Positions 1-9,327 of a DNA stretch of 43,989 bases are shown here, piece after piece. Source of the stretch: Sedimenticola sp. Lineage in GTDB: Bacteria; Pseudomonadota; Gammaproteobacteria; Chromatiales; Chromatiaceae. Made by a program: the position numbers and the translations under genes. The notes under the pieces were generated by a model. That model had not been told where the DNA came from and did not search any database. It saw only the letters and a program-made list of their open reading frames with translations. The DNA lies in contig JALVTT010000046.1 in NCBI GenBank assembly GCA_027024025.1, forward strand, positions 1-43,989, written 5' to 3'. Positions within the stretch are counted from its first letter, which is position 1. Every line of letters starts with the position of its first letter.

Positions 1-604
1 CCGTCGCCTGGCCAGCCTCCTCGACCACTTCGGCGTGCCCGTGTACTGCCTGCCTGGCAATCACGACGCGCCCCAGACCATGCGCGACCACCTGCACGGC
101 GAGTTCGTCTCCTGTCCGCAGGTGGTGGATCACAAGGGCTGGCGTCTGGTGCTGCTCAACTCGGTGGTCGAGGGCGACGTGGGCGGCCATCTGCCCGAGT
201 CCGAGCTACGGCTCCTGGAACAGGCCATCGAAAGCAGCCGCCACCCACTGCTGGTGGCCCTGCACCACCAGCCGGTGGCGGTCGGCAGCGCCTGGATCGA
301 CGCCATGGGCCTGGATAACCCCGAGGCCCTGCGGGCGCGGATCCGCGGCAGCGCACAGGTCAAGGGGCTGCTCTGGGGCCATGTGCACCAGCAGTACGAC
401 GGCCAGCTCGACGGGGTGCGCCTAATGGGCAGTCCCTCCACCTGCATCCAGTTCGCGCCAGGCTCGGATGAATTTACGGTGGATCCGCAACAGCCCGGCT
501 TCCGCCTCCTGGCCCTGATGCCGGACGGTCGCATCCTCAGCGAGGTGATGCGCACTCGCCAGGTTCCGCTGGGCCTGGAGGTGGCCTCCAGCGGCTACGA
601 GTAG
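1..604 (+). CDS. cpdA: 3',5'-cyclic-AMP phosphodiesterase CpdA (5' partial)
   Basis: C-terminal ~200 residues of a calcineurin-like metallophosphoesterase of the CpdA/Icc family, which hydrolyses cAMP to AMP in the cytosol and so damps CRP-cAMP signalling. The frame is open from base 2, so the true start and the first metal motifs (D-x-H and GD) lie outside the window; the GTG at 35 is internal. Visible metal-binding motifs are GNHD (bases 56-67), the ALHHQP histidines and GHVHQQ. The family is usually about 270 residues, so roughly a quarter is missing. It runs convergently into the adaptor gene. Family assignment is firm; cAMP as substrate follows from the family and was not separately proven here. 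Confidence 0.88.
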   Translation, partial: RRLASLLDHFGVPVYCLPGNHDAPQTMRDHLHGEFVSCPQVVDHKGWRLVLLNSVVEGDVGGHLPESELRLLEQAIESSRHPLLVALHHQPVAVGSAWIDAMGLDNPEALRARIRGSAQVKGLLWGHVHQQYDGQLDGVRLMGSPSTCIQFAPGSDEFTVDPQQPGFRLLALMPDGRILSEVMRTRQVPLGLEVASSGYE

Positions 605-617
605 TCCCAGCCTGCCT

Positions 618-645
618 TCCGGCCGGCGGAACGCCCCTGGCCGGA
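618..645. terminator. Stem-loop between convergent cpdA and adaptor genes
   Basis: An 11-base left arm (618-628) pairs with 632-635 plus 639-645, leaving a GAA loop and a three-base bulge. It lies 14 bases after the cpdA stop in a 99-bp convergent gap, the expected place for a shared transcription stop. No T-run follows on either strand, so intrinsic termination is uncertain. Confidence 0.35.
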
Positions 646-703
646 GCGATGATCTAGAACCCTCGGGGAGCCCTCGAAAAGTTCGCGGGATCTCCGTTGT
701 TGC

Positions 704-1486
704 TCAGTAAACGATTTTTCCGGCCTGGCCGGCCAGCACCGGCAGGTCCGCCGGGCGCGGGAAGCCGGCCGCGACCGCGTAGCGCGCCACGCCCTGTTCG
801 TCCATCCGCGCCTCCCGCCCCAGGCGCAGGGCGGTCACCTCGATTTCCTTGCCGTTCAGCCGTACCCGCGGCTTTTTCGCCCCGCGCAGGGCGGCCAGGG
901 TGGCCGCGTCGACCCGGGCGCGCAGCCACAGCCGGCTGTCATCGGCCAGCACCAGCAGTCCGGGCACCCGCAGGGCGCCGGTGACCGCCTGTCCGGGCTG
1001 CGCCCGGACATCCAGCACCACCCCGTCGAAGGGTGCCCGCAGCCGCCGGTAGTCCAGCTGACGCCGCGCCTCGGCGAGTGCCGCCTGCGCCTCGGCGGAG
1101 CGGGCCTGGGCCTCGCGCAAGCCGATCTCGGCCACCTGCAGATCATGGTCGGAGAGCACGGTGCGGTCGTACAGCTCGCGCGCGCGGTCGTACTCGCGCC
1201 GGGCCTCGTCGAGCAGGTCCCTGGCATGCCGCGCCCCGGCCTGGGCCGCGTTCACGGCGGCGCGCGCCGCGCCGCTGTCCAGCTCCAGCAGCAGTTGTCC
1301 GGCCTCGACCCGCTGCCCGGGGCGCACCGCCACCCGCTTCACCACGCCTGTGGCGGGCGTGCCCAGGACCAGCCGCCGGCCCCAGTCCAGACGGGCGTCC
1401 AGGGCGCCGGCCAGGGCCGGGAGACAGGCCGCCAACAGCAAGGTCAGCAGCAGCGTTTTTGCGGAACCGTGTACGGTGTGCATCAT
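704..1486 (-). CDS. Short HlyD/RND-type periplasmic adaptor protein
   Basis: 260-residue membrane-fusion (adaptor) protein. Residues 1-27 are an export signal; LAAC at 18-21 is a plausible lipobox, so it may be a lipoprotein. A lipoyl half-motif (GVVKRVAVRPGQRVEAG) is followed by an alpha-helical hairpin rich in Ala, Glu and Arg (about 72-145), the second lipoyl half (LRAPFDGVVLDVRAQPGQ) and a beta-barrel region. At 260 residues it is shorter than usual RND adaptors (350-400) and seems to lack the membrane-proximal domain. It starts with tandem ATG codons; ATGA overlaps the tolC-like stop, and GGAGG precedes it, so it is translationally coupled. Such adaptors bridge an inner-membrane pump to a TolC channel, but no pump gene is adjacent, so the substrate is unknown. 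Confidence 0.8.
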   Translation of the reverse strand: MMHTVHGSAKTLLLTLLLAACLPALAGALDARLDWGRRLVLGTPATGVVKRVAVRPGQRVEAGQLLLELDSGAARAAVNAAQAGARHARDLLDEARREYDRARELYDRTVLSDHDLQVAEIGLREAQARSAEAQAALAEARRQLDYRRLRAPFDGVVLDVRAQPGQAVTGALRVPGLLVLADDSRLWLRARVDAATLAALRGAKKPRVRLNGKEIEVTALRLGREARMDEQGVARYAVAAGFPRPADLPVLAGQAGKIVY

Positions 1487-2769
1487 TCATCCTCCAGCAG
1501 GGTGCCCGTCAGGGCCTTGATCCGCGCTTCGTTCATGGCCCAGTCGAACAGCAGGCGGGCGTGCTCCAGGCGCACCTGCGAGGTGCGCACCATGGCGTCG
1601 CCCAGGTCGGTCTTGACCTCCAGCTCGTACAAGGCCCGGCTGCGGTCCAGGTACAGCTCACGATAGTCCCCTTCCACCCGCACCGCCTCGAGGTCGGTGC
1701 GCAGACGCGCGCGCGTCAGCCACAGCTCCAGGGCCTGCTGGCGCAGCGTCTGGCGCGCCTCCAGCAGGTCGGCGCGCGCCTGTTCCAGGCGTGCCCGGGC
1801 GTCCGCCATCGCGGCCTGACGGCGACCGCCGCTGTACAGGGGCATCTCCAGCACCAGACCGGCGCCCAGGGGGTGGGTCGCGCCGGTATTGCGGTTGTAA
1901 ACGGAGGCTTGGACCTCGGCGCTGATCACCGCCGATTCGCTGGCGCGCGCCGCCGCCAGCCGGGCGCGGGCTGCCTCCAGCGCGCCCGCCAGCCGCCGCA
2001 GACGGGGATTCTGCTGCTGCACGCGCGACCAGAAGGCCTCGAAATCGGCGACCGGAGGCGTGCCGTCCACCCGGATCTCCGGGCGTTCCAGTTCCGAGGC
2101 CAGTTCGCCGGGGCGTCCCATGGCGATCGCCAGGCGCGAGCGCGCGAGACGCTGCGCCTGGGCGCTGGCCACCTGGCGGCGGCGGGTCTTTTCGTAGTCG
2201 TTCCGGATGCGCAGCAGATCCACGTCGGACAGCTTGCCCAGGCGATTGCGGTCGCGCGCCCGGTCCAGCGAGACGAAGGCCACGGACATGGCCTCGTTAT
2301 CCCGGGCAAAGCGGAGATCGGCGAGGATCACGTCGAAAAAGGCGCGCATGATGCGCAGCACCTGCTGCTGGCGCGCCTCGCGCACGCCCAGGATTCCCGC
2401 CTCGCGGCCCTTGCGCGCCGCGTCGCGCAGGGCCTCGCTGTAGCCGAAGTCGTACAGGCGCTTGCGCGCGCGCAGGCGGGCGCGTGAATCGTTGTGCTCT
2501 CGGTCGCTGGCGCGATGGGCCGGCCGGATGGCCCACAGCCGGGCGTCCAGGTTCAGTTGCAAGCCGTCCAGGGCCCGCGCCGACAGGGCCTCGCCCTCGG
2601 CCGCCTGCAGACCGGCCCGGGCGCGCACCAGGTCCGGGTCGAGATCGCGCCGCAGCGCCAGGGCCTGTTCAAGGCTGAGGGGATCCGGCAGGGCGGAAGG
2701 CGCGGCCTCTTTCGCCAGCACCGTGACGCTGGCCAGACAGGCCAGCAGGCATGCCACCAGGGTTCTCAA
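1483..2769 (-). CDS. TolC-family outer-membrane efflux protein
   Basis: About 428 residues; N-terminal signal peptide (hydrophobic run ending near VLAKEA) followed by long Ala/Arg/Leu/Glu-rich helices in two structural repeats, typical of the TolC trimeric channel-tunnel. The short strand-like segment VISAEVQASVYNR and the PLYSGGRRQA motif (the family's conserved P-x-F/Y-x-G-G) support the call. The best start is TTG at 2769: it overlaps the upstream thioredoxin stop in TTGA and has GAGGAA about nine bases upstream. The open frame extends further upstream but would overlap the thioredoxin gene. It is the third gene of a four-gene operon with TlpA, a SoxW-like protein and the adaptor. The exported substrate cannot be read from sequence. 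Confidence 0.85.
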   Translation of the reverse strand: MRTLVACLLACLASVTVLAKEAAPSALPDPLSLEQALALRRDLDPDLVRARAGLQAAEGEALSARALDGLQLNLDARLWAIRPAHRASDREHNDSRARLRARKRLYDFGYSEALRDAARKGREAGILGVREARQQQVLRIMRAFFDVILADLRFARDNEAMSVAFVSLDRARDRNRLGKLSDVDLLRIRNDYEKTRRRQVASAQAQRLARSRLAIAMGRPGELASELERPEIRVDGTPPVADFEAFWSRVQQQNPRLRRLAGALEAARARLAAARASESAVISAEVQASVYNRNTGATHPLGAGLVLEMPLYSGGRRQAAMADARARLEQARADLLEARQTLRQQALELWLTRARLRTDLEAVRVEGDYRELYLDRSRALYELEVKTDLGDAMVRTSQVRLEHARLLFDWAMNEARIKALTGTLLEDE

Positions 2770-3314
2770 GGCAACTGTTTCCTCATGCGTCGCTTGTAGC
2801 GCGCGAAGGGTTCCTTGAGGTAGGCCCGCTCCACCACATAGCGCCCGAGCAGCATGAATTCCTGCTTGTCGCGGGTGGCGCCGGTGAAGCGGGCGCGGCG
2901 GATGTAGTGGCCGTCGGCATCGAAAAAGGCGAACACCGGGGTGGCGCGCACCCGGTATTCCTTGAAGGCGAAATCCTTCATGGTGACATCGCGGCCCTTG
3001 AAGTCGACCATCTCCACATCGCCCTCGATATCGACCGGCAAGATGATGAAGTGCTTGCGGAAATAGTCCTGCACCTCCGGCTGGTTGAGCACATTGCGCT
3101 TCATCCAGTGACAGAAGGGACACTCGTCCATCTCGAACATAATGAGGATGCCCTGCTTGCCCTGATCGCGGACGTTCTGCAGCTCCTCGGTCAGATCGAA
3201 GAAGGATTCATCGAAGAAATACTTCTCCGGATCGCGGGTCTGACCGGCCTGCGCCGCCGTCAACAGCAATAACAGCACCGGAAAAACCAGAAACAGTCGT
3301 CTCATGCCCCTCAT
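2766..3314 (-). CDS. SoxW-like periplasmic thioredoxin-fold protein
   Basis: 182 residues with an N-terminal signal (hydrophobic residues 7-20, AQA cleavage site). A thioredoxin fold carries the redox pair C65-P-F-C68 in the context DECPFCHW, and a cis-proline in RATPVFAF. It resembles the SoxW/thioredoxin_2-like group that keeps periplasmic proteins or sulfur-carrier partners reduced. ATG at 3314 overlaps the TlpA stop (ATGA); a second ATG at 3305 has GAGGGG just upstream and may be the real start. It sits between TlpA and a TolC-like gene, so it probably takes electrons in the same periplasmic thiol system. The partner is unknown; no sox genes are in the window. Confidence 0.8.
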   Translation of the reverse strand: MRGMRRLFLVFPVLLLLLTAAQAGQTRDPEKYFFDESFFDLTEELQNVRDQGKQGILIMFEMDECPFCHWMKRNVLNQPEVQDYFRKHFIILPVDIEGDVEMVDFKGRDVTMKDFAFKEYRVRATPVFAFFDADGHYIRRARFTGATRDKQEFMLLGRYVVERAYLKEPFARYKRRMRKQLP

Positions 3315-3808
3315 CCCGTCTTATGACTCTTCTCGTATTGCTTGATGAAGCGACGGATCGCGTCCGCGGTCAGCGGCCCCACCTGACGCGCCACCACCTT
3401 GCCGTCCGGCGAGACCAGATAGGAGGTGGGCAGGCCGGTGATCCGTCCCAGACGTTGGTCGGGGCCCGGGCTCGCGCCCGCCATCAGGATGGGATAGGAG
3501 AGAAACTGCTCCTTGACAAAGGCGGCCAGGCTATCGTGATCGATGTCCTCCATGTTGACCCCCAAGACCACCGCCTTACCGTCAGACCCGCTGTGAAACA
3601 GCTCCAGCTCCGGCAGCTCGGCCCGGCACGGCGGGCACCAGGTGGCCCAGTAATTGACCAGGACCCACTTGCCACGATAATCGGACAGATGGCGCTGCAC
3701 CCCGCTCAGATCCGGCAAGGAAAAATCGACCAGCGGCTCCGCCAGGACCTGCAAGGACATCAACAGCCCCACGAGGGCCAGAAGCCAAGAGGGAAATATC
3801 TTAAACAT
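3311..3808 (-). CDS. TlpA-family thiol:disulfide oxidoreductase
   Basis: 165-residue periplasmic thioredoxin-like protein of the TlpA/ResA family. Signal anchor at residues 5-23, then a redoxin domain with W57-C-P-P-C61 and the cis-proline segment GLPTSYLV. Such proteins reduce disulfides in apocytochromes, Sco or other periplasmic clients, usually fed by DsbD/CcdA. The ATG at 3808 is preferred because the signal begins there and GAAAA lies upstream; the open frame runs on to 3892 without signal-like character. It is the first gene of the operon TlpA - SoxW-like - TolC-like - adaptor. Two different thioredoxin folds heading an efflux-type operon is unusual. Confidence 0.85.
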   Translation of the reverse strand: MFKIFPSWLLALVGLLMSLQVLAEPLVDFSLPDLSGVQRHLSDYRGKWVLVNYWATWCPPCRAELPELELFHSGSDGKAVVLGVNMEDIDHDSLAAFVKEQFLSYPILMAGASPGPDQRLGRITGLPTSYLVSPDGKVVARQVGPLTADAIRRFIKQYEKSHKTG

Positions 3809-4119
3809 GGCGTTTTCCTGAAAATCCAGTCCGTGAGACACCCAAACGAAAAAAATATTCCCCTGCACCGGCCTGCCGAGGGGCCAGCACATCCATTATG
3901 ACCGCCTGGTCTCGCCCCAGGCCATGTACTCACTACAAGTTTGTAAATACCTGGTCAAACAAGAACTTCCTAGCAAGAATGGTATAATTACCCTACACTC
4001 AAAGGTGAGAATGAGGTTGGTGGAATTCGCGAAATATCCCTCGCGCTTCCGCCACCATAAAGATAAAGGGGCCCCTCGCCGGTCCAAGGGCGCCCGGATG
4101 ATAGACAGGGATTCCAGGG
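3809..4119. other. Divergent intergenic region, tlpA operon / PilZ gene
   Basis: 311 bp without a convincing gene. It should hold the promoters of both flanking units. On the plus strand there is a perfect TATAAT at 3983. On the minus strand CATAAT (3900-3895) is a weak -10 candidate for the tlpA operon, without a clear -35. Small ORFs here have no ribosome-binding site or family resemblance. AGGGAT occurs twice just before the PilZ start. Confidence 0.5.
3983..3988 (+). promoter_or_regulatory. Candidate -10 element for PilZ gene
   Basis: Perfect TATAAT about 130 bases upstream of the PilZ-protein ATG, in a locally AT-richer stretch. The hexamer 17 bases upstream (3960-3965, CAAGAA) does not match TTGACA, so either an activator is needed or the match is by chance. 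Confidence 0.4.
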
Positions 4120-5625
4120 ATGTCTTATTTCACCACCGGGCTGGCCGATGAAATGGCATTAAATGTGCCCGAACCGGCCGTTGCCCGTCATCCGGATCTG
4201 ATCACCCGTCCACGCGAGCTGCGCCAATGGTTGGCGGACCTGCCCCTATTTGATCCGGAGCAACTGGTCCGCCAGCTATGTCATCAACTGTCGCTGCTGA
4301 TCACCGACCCGGAACCCGACAGCCAGTATTCCAAGCTCCTGCAGGCCTACCACCCGGTGATCACCGAACTGCTACAGCAGGCCGAGCCGCTCAGGAGTTC
4401 CCCGATCGAGTCGCGGGGACACGCCCAGGCAGGGCTACTGCGCGGCCTGCCCCACCTGCTGCGGCACCTGGCGGACGGCCACGCGCGCGCGGTCTCACTA
4501 TGCATGGAACGTGGCAAGCCGCCCCAGGTCAGCGATCTGTTCGAGGCCCTGCTGCTCAATCACCGGCTGCTGTACGACAGGCTGTGCGACTACCGCCCAG
4601 TACCGGAATACAGCTGGCAACAGAGCGTGCAACTGTACAACATCGCCACCCTCTACAGCCTGCAGGGCAAGACGGTGGACAGTGCGTTGCGCCAGGCACA
4701 GGATCCGAATAATGTGCACGACCTGTTTTTGCTCGATCTGACCCTGTTGCTGACCGACCCCTACCGCTTACCAATCCGCTGTATCGGACAGCTGCGCCAA
4801 CGCCTGCCACTGCTGGTGTCCCATCTAGCAATCCAACCCTATGCTGCCCCCCGCGAGGCCCTGCCCCTGGACCTCAGCGGTCAGCATCTGCCGTTGCATT
4901 TCGCGCGCCGCCCCGACCCAACCCTGCCCACCCACTATCTGCCAGTGGACGCGCTGCTGCAACAACTGCAGGCCGAGGCGGGCGAAGACGACGACTGCTA
5001 CATCGAATTCTGGTTGCAACACGGCCTAAGCACCCTGCAGGCCAGACAGCAGGAACGCCGGCACCCGCGCCAGCCGCGCCAGGCCAACTACTATTTCATC
5101 ACCGGCCTGGCGGTAGTCCACCGGCGCCTGCGCGCCCTGCAGCCCGGACAGGAACACCTGCGCGAAGGCGATGACTGCGATCCAGCCGTGTGCGGCACCC
5201 CCTGCACCCAACTGGACATCTCCGCGTCCGGCGCCAGCTTTGCCCTGGCGCGCAACCAGCGTCTGCCCGAGCCCGGTGAATGGGCTCTGTTCGAGCTCGA
5301 TGCGTCCGGCGGCCCCGGCATGGTCTCCGGCTTCGTGGGCCAGATCCGGCGCTGCCGGCGCGATGCCGACGACGATCTGCATATCGGCGTGGAACGCGCT
5401 CCGGGCGCCATCATCCCAGTGAATCTCGGCCCGCTGGACCGACCGGCCCTGCTCAACGCCGATCAGAAGCAGGGCCTGTACCGCCTGATCGCGCCGTCCG
5501 AACACTTCGAGGTCGGCCGCGAGGACAGGCTGCACGGCACCCGCAAGGACTACCGGGTGCGGCATTTGCGGCTGCTGTCCCGCGACCGGCACTGTGACCT
5601 GATCGAGATCGGGCTGCTGCCATAG
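4120..5625 (+). CDS. PilZ-domain protein with large uncharacterised N-terminal region
   Basis: 501-residue soluble protein with no signal peptide or membrane segment. Residues ~1-300 are helical and Leu/Gln-rich and match no domain I recognise. From ~310 a PilZ domain follows, with both c-di-GMP contacts: R313-x-x-x-R317 and D366-x-S-x-x-G371, then a strand ending IGVER. A C-terminal segment of ~85 residues continues past the PilZ core. Binding of cyclic di-GMP is therefore likely; the output is unknown. It appears monocistronic: 311 bp separate it from the divergent tlpA operon, and a hairpin plus 86 bp separate it from arsC. The ribosome-binding site is weak (AGGG about ten bases upstream). 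Confidence 0.78.
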   Translation: MSYFTTGLADEMALNVPEPAVARHPDLITRPRELRQWLADLPLFDPEQLVRQLCHQLSLLITDPEPDSQYSKLLQAYHPVITELLQQAEPLRSSPIESRGHAQAGLLRGLPHLLRHLADGHARAVSLCMERGKPPQVSDLFEALLLNHRLLYDRLCDYRPVPEYSWQQSVQLYNIATLYSLQGKTVDSALRQAQDPNNVHDLFLLDLTLLLTDPYRLPIRCIGQLRQRLPLLVSHLAIQPYAAPREALPLDLSGQHLPLHFARRPDPTLPTHYLPVDALLQQLQAEAGEDDDCYIEFWLQHGLSTLQARQQERRHPRQPRQANYYFITGLAVVHRRLRALQPGQEHLREGDDCDPAVCGTPCTQLDISASGASFALARNQRLPEPGEWALFELDASGGPGMVSGFVGQIRRCRRDADDDLHIGVERAPGAIIPVNLGPLDRPALLNADQKQGLYRLIAPSEHFEVGREDRLHGTRKDYRVRHLRLLSRDRHCDLIEIGLLP

Positions 5626-5639
5626 ACAGAGCGCCCAAC

Positions 5640-5674
5640 ATCACCGCCGGCTTTTTCCCGCCGGCCGCGGTGAT
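5640..5674 (+). terminator. Stem-loop after PilZ gene
   Basis: Arms 5640-5651 and 5660-5674 form a 12-bp stem with a three-base bulge and a TTTTTCCC loop, 15 bases after the stop codon. No T-run follows, so a strong intrinsic terminator is not certain. TACCAT (5675-5680) just after it could be a -10 for arsC. Confidence 0.35.
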
Positions 5675-5711
5675 ACCATAGCGGTCCCGATCCACGGCAC
5701 AGGGCCAGCCC

Positions 5712-6998
<1,287 letters not shown>

Positions 6999-7002
<4 letters not shown>

Positions 7003-7700
7003 ACCCGCAGCTACCGCTGCGTCTGGAACTGCCGGCCACCAGCCGCCTGGCGGACTTCATCGCCGGCCCCAACGCCCAGGTGCTCGACCTGCTGGCGCAA
7101 CAGCGCGCCCGGCAGGGCGAGCGCCTGCTCTACATCAGCGGGGAATCGCAGTCGGGACGCAGCCACCTGCTGCTGGGTCAGTGCAACGCCCTGCGCGAGG
7201 CGGGTGACAACCCGCTCTATCTGCCCTGCCGCGAGATCGTGGCCCTCTCACCCGGGCTGTTCGAGGGCCTGGAACAGTATGCCCTGATCGCCTTCGACGA
7301 CGTAGACTGCCTGGCCGGCCGGGACGACTGGGAACAGGCCCTGTTCCACCTGTTCAACCGCGCCGCGCCGCGCGGCACGCGCCTGCTGTTCAGCGCGGGC
7401 GCAGCCGCCACCCGGGCCGGATTCCGCCTCCCGGACCTGCGCTCGCGCCTGGCCTGGGGCATCACCTACCGGCTGCGCCCCCTGGACGACGAACAACGTC
7501 AGACCCTGCTGCGCACCCTGGCCGCGCGCCGCGGCCTGGAGATGCCGCCCGAGGTGGCCCGCTACCTGCTGGAGCGTCATTCACGCGCCATCGGCGAACT
7601 GGAACGGCTGGTGGCCCGCCTGGACCGGGCCTCGCTCAGGGCGCAGCGGCGCCTGACCATCCCCTTCGTGCGCCAGCTGCTGGACGGACTGGAGGACTGA
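6999..7700 (+). CDS. hda: DnaA regulatory inactivator Hda
   Basis: 233-residue AAA+ protein homologous to DnaA domain III. Hda binds the DNA-loaded sliding clamp and stimulates ATP hydrolysis on DnaA after initiation. The N-terminal QLPLRL resembles the clamp-binding motif of E. coli Hda. The nucleotide loop reads GESQSGRSHLL, with Arg-Ser in place of the usual Lys-Thr, as in other Hda proteins; Walker B is ALIAFDDVDCL. The ATG at 6999 overlaps the DUF2069 stop and gives the expected length. It ends 15 bp from the convergent AI-2E gene. Confidence 0.92.
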
Positions 7701-7715
7701 ACGCCGGTCCGGCGC

Positions 7716-8774
7716 TCAGTCCAGGCGCTGGTAGGCGTGGCTGGCGCGGTAGCTGGCCAGCACATGGCGCAGCAGGACCATCGCCACCGCGGCCACCGGC
7801 AGCGCCAGCAGCACGCCGAAGAAGCCGTATAGCTGACCGCCGGCCATGACCGCGAAGATCACCGCCACCGGATGCAGTCCGATGCGCTCGCCCACCAGGC
7901 GCGGGGTCAGCACCGTGCCCTCGAGCATCTGCCCGATCACAAACACCAGGACCACCCAGTGCAGCTCGCCCGGTCCCTGGAACTGCAGGATGGAGGCAAT
8001 GCCGGCCACCAGAATGCCCACGATCAGGCCCAGATAGGGGACGAAGCTGACCAGGCCGGCGAACATCCCGATCAGCAGGGCGAAGTCCAGCCCCACCACC
8101 CAGAGCCCGGTGGTGTAGATCACGCCCAGGGCGAACATCACCAGCAACTGGCCACGCAGAAAGGCCCCCAGCACCTCGTCGGATTCGCTCGCCAGGCGCA
8201 CCCACAGGGCCTCGGAGCGGCGTGGCAGCAGGGCCCGCACCGCGGCCACCAGATCGTCCCAGTCGCGCAGCAGATAGAAGGTGAGCACCGGGATCAGCAT
8301 CAGGTTCATCAGCCAGGCCAGGAGCGCCGCGCCGGAGCTGCTGAGCGAGTGCCACAGCCCGCTGAGCAGGCCGCCGGCGCCCTGCCAGTGACGGGCCAGG
8401 GCCCGGCCCAGGGCCTGCAGACCGCTCTGCCCTTCCTCCACCGGCAGCCAGCCGGCCAGATGCGGCAGCAGATGGGCCTGCAGCCAGGCCTGGTACTGCG
8501 GCAGCCGCTGCGCCAGATGGCCGAGCTGGGCCTCCAGGCGCGGCACCAACAGCAGCAACAGGAGCAGCAGGCCGCCCAGGATCACCAGGAACACCAGGGT
8601 CACGGCCAGGGTGCGGGGGAGCCGCCAGGTCTCCAGCCGGTCCACCAGCGGGTCGCCCAGATAGGCCAGCAGGGCGGCCACGATGAACGGGGTCAGGATG
8701 GGCGAGAGCAGATACAGCAGGCCGCCGCCCAGCAGCAGCCACAGCGGCGTCCAGGACGATCTACCTTGAAGCAT
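7716..8774 (-). CDS. AI-2E family transporter (PerM-like permease)
   Basis: 352-residue polytopic membrane protein with about eight helices: two pairs at the N terminus, an amphipathic central stretch, then a hydrophobic C-terminal half with the signatures VPYLGLIVGILVAG and GERIGLHPVAVIFAVMAGG. Members include TqsA and PerM; substrates vary and some are Na+/H+ antiporters, so AI-2 export is not implied. The ATG at 8774 has GGGGGAC upstream and overlaps the preceding phosphatidyltransferase gene by 14 bases. In other gammaproteobacteria this gene also sits beside hda and the purM cluster, which supports the call. Confidence 0.85.
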   Translation of the reverse strand: MLQGRSSWTPLWLLLGGGLLYLLSPILTPFIVAALLAYLGDPLVDRLETWRLPRTLAVTLVFLVILGGLLLLLLLLVPRLEAQLGHLAQRLPQYQAWLQAHLLPHLAGWLPVEEGQSGLQALGRALARHWQGAGGLLSGLWHSLSSSGAALLAWLMNLMLIPVLTFYLLRDWDDLVAAVRALLPRRSEALWVRLASESDEVLGAFLRGQLLVMFALGVIYTTGLWVVGLDFALLIGMFAGLVSFVPYLGLIVGILVAGIASILQFQGPGELHWVVLVFVIGQMLEGTVLTPRLVGERIGLHPVAVIFAVMAGGQLYGFFGVLLALPVAAVAMVLLRHVLASYRASHAYQRLD

Positions 8775-9324
8775 GGGTCCCCCCGGCCGCGGCGCGCCGG
8801 CTCCATTCGCGCACATAGCCCGCGCCGCTGAAGAACACGGTCAGCACCACCGAGCCCATCAGCCCCTGCAGTATCCAGCCGGGCACCGGCATGATGCCCA
8901 GGTGCACCACGCCCAGGGCCGCCAGCACGATCTGCAGAAAGGTGTTGAGCTTGCTCACCAGGCTGGGCTCGGGATTGAACTTTTCGATGCGCGAGTTGTA
9001 GACCAGGCCGCCGCCGATGATCAGCAGATCACGCGCCAGGATCCACAGCACCAGCCAGCCGGGAAAGACCCCCAGCCACCACAGCGCAACGAAGGTGGAG
9101 ACCAGCAGAAACTTGTCGGCCAGCGCGTCCAGGATGCCGCCCACGCGGCTGCTCCAGCCGAAGCGCTTGGCCAGAAAGCCGTCCACCGCATCCGAGACCC
9201 CGGCCAGGACGAACAGCCCGATGGCCAGGGTGAAACGCTGCCCCAGCAGGGCCCACAGGATGGGGCCCACCAGAAGGATGCGCAACCCGCTGATCAGATT
9301 GGGCAGATAACGCAGCCAGCTCAC
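8761..9324 (-). CDS. CDP-alcohol phosphatidyltransferase family protein
   Basis: 187-residue integral membrane enzyme. The family motif is present as D45-x-x-D48-G-x-x-A52-K, then G62-x3-D66-x3-D70. Lys replaces the usual Arg after the conserved Ala. It resembles PgsA/Cls-like enzymes that transfer a phosphatidyl group from CDP-diacylglycerol to an alcohol such as glycerol-3-phosphate. About five membrane helices are visible. Whether it is the main phosphatidylglycerophosphate synthase or a paralogue cannot be told from this window. It lies between DUF2066 and the AI-2E gene in one operon. Confidence 0.83.
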   Translation of the reverse strand: MSWLRYLPNLISGLRILLVGPILWALLGQRFTLAIGLFVLAGVSDAVDGFLAKRFGWSSRVGGILDALADKFLLVSTFVALWWLGVFPGWLVLWILARDLLIIGGGLVYNSRIEKFNPEPSLVSKLNTFLQIVLAALGVVHLGIMPVPGWILQGLMGSVVLTVFFSGAGYVREWSRRAAAGGTHASR

Positions 9325-9327
9325 GGA

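Noticed and set aside
1033-2487. 484-codon plus-strand frame opposite the tolC-like gene
   Set aside because: Pro/Arg/Gly-rich at first, then His/Gln-rich; the reverse strand encodes a clear TolC-family protein.
3896-4087. 63-codon minus-strand ORF in the tlpA/PilZ gap
   Set aside because: No ribosome-binding site, no recognisable motif, and it overlaps the likely promoters.
4104-4123. AGGGAT occurring twice at the PilZ start as a possible third repeat copy
   Set aside because: Only a four- to five-base stem (AGACA/TGTCT) can form and the CGTTTTT tail of copies A and B is missing.
7702-7714. Small palindrome CGCCGG-T-CCGGCG between hda and the AI-2E gene
   Set aside because: The loop is too small and the stem too short for a confident terminator; such GC palindromes are common at this base composition.
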